Below are positions 30,674-34,858 of a DNA stretch of 34,858 nucleotides, piece by piece. The DNA is taken from the IMG/VR virus record IMGVR_UViG_3300021959_000176, positions 1 to 34,858 of that record; one strand, given 5' to 3'. Both the position numbers and the translations under genes were made by a program. Numbering within the stretch: position 1 is the stretch's first letter; the number at the start of each line of letters is the position of its first letter. The stretch comes from a virus. The notes below the pieces were generated by a model, which saw nothing but the letters and a program-made list of their open reading frames with translations, ran no database searches and had not been told where the DNA came from.

Positions 30674-31513
30674 GTGACTGATCATGTAAAATTCCCACAA
30701 CGTTACAGTACTGGTATAAGTCAGGGCCAACAACGGTTTGACGAGTTTGAAAGACTGTTATTACATAACTGGAGCACGGTGTTGGCCAACCCAACAATGT
30801 GGTTCATTGCATATAGTCATATACCTCATGGAATCCGTGGGTTGGATAGAGACAACATATTAAATAAAGAAGGTCCAAATCAATACGCGCAGTTGAACAG
30901 TAACCAACATAACATAATAAATGCCATGACAAACAGCCGCGGCTGCATGCTGGCACATAGTGTAGAGACACCCATGATAGCGGTTGATGCCAAACGCGAC
31001 CAACCTAGACTAGGTGGTTACTATGGAGGTCTTGTGTCAGAAATTATTAACGAACAAAATCAATTGATGATTGAATTCCGGGAAACCCATAGTTCAATTT
31101 CAGAATTCATACTGAGACCATGGATAGAAATGGTTGCGAAAAATGGTTTCATAGCTAGACCACCTAGGGATCCTAGAAACGTCAAATGCCGGATATGGAT
31201 GATGCAACTTGGTAAAGTCGGTCCTGGTACAGACCCTATTGAGAGAAAGATATGGCAATTTGTGGATTGCGCACCGGTAGATGTGTCAACTCAGAGATAT
31301 GCACATGACGGAACTTGGAATGCTAGTGATATGTTTTTCACGAGTAACTGGGTGTATTCGCATTACACTGTGTCTGATGTACAATTTGATAACATGAGCG
31401 AGATGTACAAGAAACATGTTGAAAGTTCCGCGATCCGTCCACAACCCGGGCAACGGACAAGTGGTAGGGTAGGTGAAAACGACGGACCTGCCGCAGAAAT
31501 TACAGTTCTTTAA
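30674..31513 (+). CDS. baseplate tail-tube initiator-like protein (gp48/gp54-type)
   Basis: The 279-residue protein has a tube-like core. MIEFRETHSSISEFILRPWIEMVAKNGFI resembles the gp54/gp48 segment where a strand is followed by a helix and R-P-W. VKCRIWMMQLG follows, and IWQFVDCAPVDVSTQRYAHDG leads to SNWVYSHYTVSDVQ. In T4 these proteins cap the baseplate hub and start tube polymerisation. The position after the tube gene and before gp26/gp51-like genes agrees. The GTG start is dictated by the promoter geometry. I cannot separate gp48 from gp54. Confidence 0.68.
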   Translation: MTDHVKFPQRYSTGISQGQQRFDEFERLLLHNWSTVLANPTMWFIAYSHIPHGIRGLDRDNILNKEGPNQYAQLNSNQHNIINAMTNSRGCMLAHSVETPMIAVDAKRDQPRLGGYYGGLVSEIINEQNQLMIEFRETHSSISEFILRPWIEMVAKNGFIARPPRDPRNVKCRIWMMQLGKVGPGTDPIERKIWQFVDCAPVDVSTQRYAHDGTWNASDMFFTSNWVYSHYTVSDVQFDNMSEMYKKHVESSAIRPQPGQRTSGRVGENDGPAAEITVL

Positions 31514-31535
31514 TAGTTGCGAAAAGTAACATCAT

Positions 31536-31543
31536 TGTAAATA
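31536..31543 (+). promoter_or_regulatory. late promoter core (TGTAAATA) for the 31549 gene
   Basis: It ends exactly 5 nt before ATG 31549. Confidence 0.75.
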
Positions 31544-31548
31544 CTTGA

Positions 31549-32406
31549 ATGGAATGGACTGTAACAGCACCTGTTATATCACATGAAAAGAACTACCGGT
31601 TTCATCCAATAACCAACAGACATCATGAGATAATCATAAAATACTGCATGGGTAAGGATGATGGTGGGTTAGTGATGTACCTCAAAGATATGTTGAAACA
31701 GTTGGTAGTGGATGACGTAGATATAGAATCAATCCCGGCATTGGATCAACTGTTTTTGTTAATACGTTTGAGATCTCTATGCATAGGTACTCGACTAGAT
31801 GTTATTTTAGAGTCTGAAAATAAATCAAAACATAGAATATCATTGATTGATATACAAAAGAGTATAAACGAGTATTATATTCAACCCACCACGATAAGTG
31901 ACAGTACCGGCACCGTACAAATACATATACATTACACTAGCAGCTGGACGTCCCATGATTTAATAGATTACATACAGGAAGTTACTATAGATGACACACC
32001 GGTCAAATTCAAACAATTGTCATCAGAACAGCAAAAAGAACTGGTAGAACATTTAGATACTAATCATACTAGAGAAGTAGAAGATTTTATAACCAAACTT
32101 GAAAATAGTATAACGAAAATGGTGTTTGTACAGATACCAGGTGAGGAGGACAATATTACAATGGCATCTGATCAATTCACTCACATATTACGTATTGTAT
32201 ACTCAGACACTCTCAACAATTTTGTAGAATTGATGTATGTATTTGTTAAAATTTTAAATTTTACCCTCTCAGATGTAATGAATCTCACACCTAGTGACAC
32301 ACAAATGTACTATCAGATGTTTGTAAAGGAAACAGCCGAGAGAGAAAAGGCACAGAAACAATCACAGGCACAAAACAGTAGTAGAAGTGTATCTTCAAGA
32401 GGTTAA
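31549..32406 (+). CDS. baseplate hub assembly protein (gp26/gp51-like)
   Basis: The 285-residue protein resembles the T4 baseplate family that includes gp26 and gp51. There is an early LDQLFLLIRLRSLCIGTRLDV segment, like the T4 KVFTSSIGTK strand-helix region. KFKQLSSEQQKELVEHL follows, then a C-terminal SDVMNLTPSDTQMYYQMFVKE similar to the gp26 ending around SIMDMIPVERN. The last 20 residues are Gln/Ser-rich and disordered. Members act as chaperones or parts of the central hub. The next gene looks like a related copy. Confidence 0.62.
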   Translation: MEWTVTAPVISHEKNYRFHPITNRHHEIIIKYCMGKDDGGLVMYLKDMLKQLVVDDVDIESIPALDQLFLLIRLRSLCIGTRLDVILESENKSKHRISLIDIQKSINEYYIQPTTISDSTGTVQIHIHYTSSWTSHDLIDYIQEVTIDDTPVKFKQLSSEQQKELVEHLDTNHTREVEDFITKLENSITKMVFVQIPGEEDNITMASDQFTHILRIVYSDTLNNFVELMYVFVKILNFTLSDVMNLTPSDTQMYYQMFVKETAEREKAQKQSQAQNSSRSVSSRG

Positions 32407-32427
32407 TGTTGAATAATCTATATACAG

Positions 32428-32435
32428 AGTAAATA
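32428..32435 (+). promoter_or_regulatory. late promoter core (AGTAAATA) for the 32441 gene
   Basis: It ends exactly 5 nt before ATG 32441. Confidence 0.75.
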
Positions 32436-32440
32436 ATATC

Positions 32441-33253
32441 ATGAGTAACCCGGAACAGTTTAACCAACTATTACAAAATTTAAAACAAAAGAATGAATCC
32501 AGAACGCTTAACATCTGGATACCTTCGTTGAAAAGAGGTGTAGAATTCAAACATCTTACCCTCAATCAACAGAAAAAACTAATACAAAGCTCGATCCGGG
32601 AAAATTTACTCAAACTGGATTTCAGCCGGAATATCTATCAAATATTAGTTGATAACCTCATGGATACTCAAGTTGATGTTGATAAGCTCAACGTTGTAGA
32701 TATGATCAGCATAGGATTATCCTACCGCGCGACAGATATTAGCAGTGACTACGGTTTTTATCTAGATGATGTACTGTATCCGATTGACTTGAACGATACA
32801 TGCAAGCAAGCACGAACAATCGACTATGGAAACATGTTTGAACCGGAGGTAATTGTTGCAGATAATTATCACGTAACAGTACAGGTACCATATATAAAGA
32901 CTGACAAACTAATGAATGATAATCTATTTGAGAAGTATAAAGACATTCCAGATGAAGCAGAAGAACTGAAAGATATTCTATCTGATGTTTATATACATGA
33001 AGCATGCAAGTATATCACACATATTGATGTAACATCCGATGGTGACGATCCTAATAACCCACCACTAGAAGTAGACTTTACGCAATTGACAGCCGCACAG
33101 AGGCTGGAAATAATAGATCAGATACCATTAACAGTACTAAATCGACTAGTTTCAGTATCTGACAAGGTACAAGAGATCGAATCTAAACTTCTAGATGTTG
33201 ATTTAAACGGTGAACCGGCTACCATTGTATTGAATTCTGCGTTCTTTACTTAA
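32441..33253 (+). CDS. second baseplate hub assembly-like protein (gp26/gp51-like)
   Basis: The 270-residue protein opens with TLNIWIPSLKRGVEFKHLTLNQQKKLIQS, typical of T4 gp26/gp51-like baseplate proteins in marine phages. VDMISIGLSYRATDIS, a beta-rich middle with YHVTVQVPYIKTD, an acidic insert and a C-terminal LTAAQRLEIIDQIPLTVLNRLVSV follow. The last motif parallels KFKQLSSEQQKELVEHL in the preceding protein, so the two may be divergent relatives. Each has its own leaderless late promoter. A hub assembly role is inferred from family and position. Confidence 0.62.
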   Translation: MSNPEQFNQLLQNLKQKNESRTLNIWIPSLKRGVEFKHLTLNQQKKLIQSSIRENLLKLDFSRNIYQILVDNLMDTQVDVDKLNVVDMISIGLSYRATDISSDYGFYLDDVLYPIDLNDTCKQARTIDYGNMFEPEVIVADNYHVTVQVPYIKTDKLMNDNLFEKYKDIPDEAEELKDILSDVYIHEACKYITHIDVTSDGDDPNNPPLEVDFTQLTAAQRLEIIDQIPLTVLNRLVSVSDKVQEIESKLLDVDLNGEPATIVLNSAFFT

Positions 33254-33262
33254 ACGTCTGGG

Positions 33263-33270
33263 CATAAATA
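33263..33270 (+). promoter_or_regulatory. late promoter core (CATAAATA) for the 33283 gene
   Basis: It ends 12 nt before ATG 33283, predicting a leader of about 7 nt. Confidence 0.6.
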
Positions 33271-33282
33271 CTAGTATAGTTT

Positions 33283-34858
33283 ATGCCGGAGCAACAGCCA
33301 AAGAAAGTAAAAGAACAAGAGCAACCAGACTTCCGGTTGCTCCGAAAACAACTGCATGAATTTGCTACAGCCCTAAAACCAACAACAGGTACTGTAAAGA
33401 AATTTACAAAAGGCTTAACACAGCTAAAAGATGTAACAATAAAGAGACTAGTCGATCATGATGAACACGAGACAAGTTCTACCTCCCCGGCGGTCCCTAA
33501 AACAAATTTACCGAATATAACTAGAAGTGTCCCGGCTGCAGAACATGTCAAAACAGTCACAACTGCAACCACACCTGTAGATGAAAACCTACCAACCCCT
33601 CAGGAAACAAAACCTAATCAAATATCATCAGACCCTAAGGATTTCACCCCCATATTCAAGACAATACATGGATTAAGAGATGTGTCTAAAAACGTGTTTA
33701 ACACTATAGAGCGTACAGGTAACATGCTGTATAAAGAAGTTGCTAAGACTACAAACATTAGCTTGCAGCAGATTAAAGAACATAAATTACCAGACACGGG
33801 TCCCAATACTAGCGATAAGAGTGTTAAGAAAATATTAGCAGATGAAACTTCTACCAATTCCCCGCAGCAACGAAAATTAAACACACCGGGAACGAAATCT
33901 GATCAGCAATTGAAGTTACCCGCTGTAGATGAAACCTCTGCTAAAACCACTGGTCAACGAGAAGCAAAAAAAACCGGTCCGGAAAAGGTTGAAGTAACAA
34001 ACATTGATGAATTAGGAGAAAAAATTGCCGAGCTTTTGAGTGACAATTTTGATGAACTATCAAAGATAATTGCAACTAGCGCTAACACGAGCAACAGTAC
34101 CGATTCAAGTGACTCTGGTGGCGGTTTGTTAGATTTGCTTGGTTTTGGAGCCGGTGGAGCTGCCGCTAGTGATAAAAACAAGAAAAAAACCAAGAACAAG
34201 AGTAAAAGTAAAACCGGAAAATCAAAACCTAAGACTAAAGGCGGTTTTTTTAAAAGTATCGGGTCTAAACTTAAAAATTTCGGTGGAAAGGGCAAAATTG
34301 GGGGTTTACTCAAAATTGGAGGTATAGCCACCGCCGGTATTGCAACCAAATTAGGGTATGATAAACTATCCGGATCCGACACCCCGGATAGTAAAGCTAC
34401 TAAATCAAGTAACACTAAAGGAATTTCCAAATCAACTGCTAAATCTACTAGTGGTATAACAGATGCAGCAAAGCCTAGTACGACACCAACCAAACCACCT
34501 TCATCACCGACCAAAGCACCAGCACCCGCGGCCAAAGCACCAGCAGCACCTTCAACCCCGGCCAAACCACCTTCAACTCCGACCAAACCACCTTCAACCC
34601 CGGCCAAACCACCTTCAACTCCGACCAAACCACCTTCAACTCCGACCAAACCACCTTCAACTCCGACCAAAGCACCTGCAGCCGCGGCTAAACCAAAACC
34701 TAAACCAAAACCTAAACCTAAACCAAAACCTAAACCTAAACCAAAACCTAAGAGAGGGTTTTTCGGTAGAATGTGGGACAATACAAAGTCTGCTGCAAAA
34801 TCAGCGGGTAAAGCAGTAGTAAGTGTCGCGAAAGACCCGATAGGAAGTGCGAAAAAGG
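33283..34858 (+). CDS. large Lys/Pro-rich virion protein, 3' end outside the window
   Basis: An open frame of 525 codons runs from ATG 33283 through the right edge without a stop. The first 300 residues are polar and low-complexity with short helices (LRKQLHEFATAL, IDELGEKIAELL). A Gly/Lys-rich stretch with GGLLKIGGIATAGIAT (roughly 345-360) is the only hydrophobic segment. From about residue 405 there is a Pro/Ser/Thr/Lys repeat array and then a long KP repeat. It ends in a basic amphipathic segment (RGFFGRMWDNTKSAAKSAG). It follows baseplate genes and has a late promoter. It may be a hub, tape-measure or tail-lysozyme type protein with its enzymatic part beyond the edge, but nothing here proves that. 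Confidence 0.75.
   Translation, partial: MPEQQPKKVKEQEQPDFRLLRKQLHEFATALKPTTGTVKKFTKGLTQLKDVTIKRLVDHDEHETSSTSPAVPKTNLPNITRSVPAAEHVKTVTTATTPVDENLPTPQETKPNQISSDPKDFTPIFKTIHGLRDVSKNVFNTIERTGNMLYKEVAKTTNISLQQIKEHKLPDTGPNTSDKSVKKILADETSTNSPQQRKLNTPGTKSDQQLKLPAVDETSAKTTGQREAKKTGPEKVEVTNIDELGEKIAELLSDNFDELSKIIATSANTSNSTDSSDSGGGLLDLLGFGAGGAAASDKNKKKTKNKSKSKTGKSKPKTKGGFFKSIGSKLKNFGGKGKIGGLLKIGGIATAGIATKLGYDKLSGSDTPDSKATKSSNTKGISKSTAKSTSGITDAAKPSTTPTKPPSSPTKAPAPAAKAPAAPSTPAKPPSTPTKPPSTPAKPPSTPTKPPSTPTKPPSTPTKAPAAAAKPKPKPKPKPKPKPKPKPKPKRGFFGRMWDNTKSAAKSAGKAVVSVAKDPIGSAKK
34549..34674 (+). repeat. six tandem 21-bp coding repeats (Pro-Ser-Thr-Pro-Lys array)
   Basis: Units start at 34549, 34570, 34591, 34612, 34633 and 34654, each beginning CCTTCAAC and differing at two or three positions. 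They encode PSTP(T/A)KP heptads in the large virion protein. Two more decayed units lie just upstream (about 34480-34520). Confidence 0.92.
34686..34752 (+). repeat. Lys-Pro dipeptide repeat tract
   Basis: About eleven KP dipeptides are encoded by alternating AAACCA and AAACCT hexamers. They form a stiff, highly basic rod directly after the heptad array. Confidence 0.9.

Noticed and set aside
34549-34674. Regular 21-bp repeats as a possible CRISPR array
   Set aside because: The units are directly tandem with no spacers and keep a coding frame, so they are protein-coding repeats.
33954-34781. 275-residue open frame on the - strand, rich in Gly/Leu/Val repeats
   Set aside because: It is the antisense shadow of the Pro/Lys repeat region in the long + strand frame, which has a promoter and continuous coding sense. 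The apparent protein is just the repeat read backwards.
1-34858. tRNA genes, integrase/attachment sites or insertion sequences
   Set aside because: Coding density leaves only gaps of under about 90 bases, and I saw no cloverleaf-like segment, recombinase motif or flanking inverted repeats.

Overview
The window is a gene-dense, AT-rich stretch (roughly two thirds A+T by eye) of a tailed double-stranded DNA phage related to T4 (myovirus with contractile tail). It carries a T4-style replication and recombination set: gp47/gp46-like nuclease, family B polymerase gp43, UvsX recombinase, gp41-like helicase, gp32-like ssDNA-binding protein, gp45-like clamp, FEN-type RNase H and gp61-like primase. 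It also carries a T4-style structural set: large terminase gp17, neck protein gp14, sheath gp18, tube gp19, tube-initiator-like and gp26/gp51-like baseplate proteins. Sequences are distant from T4 and resemble the marine/aquatic T4-like branch; the host cannot be named from this window. I see no tRNA, integrase, insertion sequence or CRISPR array, and no gap between genes longer than about 90 bases.

Layout. Bases 1-19475 are the replication/metabolism half, nearly all on the + strand. The units are gp47-gp46-glycosyltransferase; polymerase; small Sm-like(?) gene-uvsX; queC-glutamine amidotransferase-glycosyltransferase; helicase-DHH phosphoesterase; a long operon gp32-clamp-sugar epimerase/reductase-FEN nuclease; and primase. 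One late-type gene (7800-8483) is inserted on the - strand. From 19472 to the right end lies the virion half: a - strand late gene, small + strand genes, a - strand packaging/neck block (terminase, unknown, gp14), then an acidic head-type gene, a GT42 sialyltransferase-like gene and the tail/baseplate run. The last gene is cut by the right edge, and the first (gp47-like) by the left edge.

The most striking signal is promoter geometry. Replication-side promoters are sigma70-like (TTGAxx, 17-bp spacer, TATAAT) and the -10 box ends exactly 6 nt before the start codon in five of seven cases. Late promoters have a T4-late-like core (TAAATA, perfect TATAAATA in three - strand cases) that ends exactly 5 nt before the start codon in seven cases. 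Both geometries put the predicted transcription start on the first base of the start codon, so most first cistrons should be leaderless. The sheath and tube genes are exceptions, with 14-15 nt leaders holding a Shine-Dalgarno sequence. This rule also corrects the starts of the terminase (TTG at 24716) and the gene after it (GTG at 23013).

Other points of interest are a split QueC plus GlmS-type amidotransferase pair in one operon with a glycosyltransferase (possible deazaguanine DNA modification); three glycosyltransferases and a nucleotide-sugar reductase spread over different units; three isolated late genes with short N-terminal leaders ending in LxE (possible capsid-targeted, protease-trimmed internal proteins); overlapping divergent promoters; a gp32 homologue that has lost zinc ligands; and an excess of CCGG.
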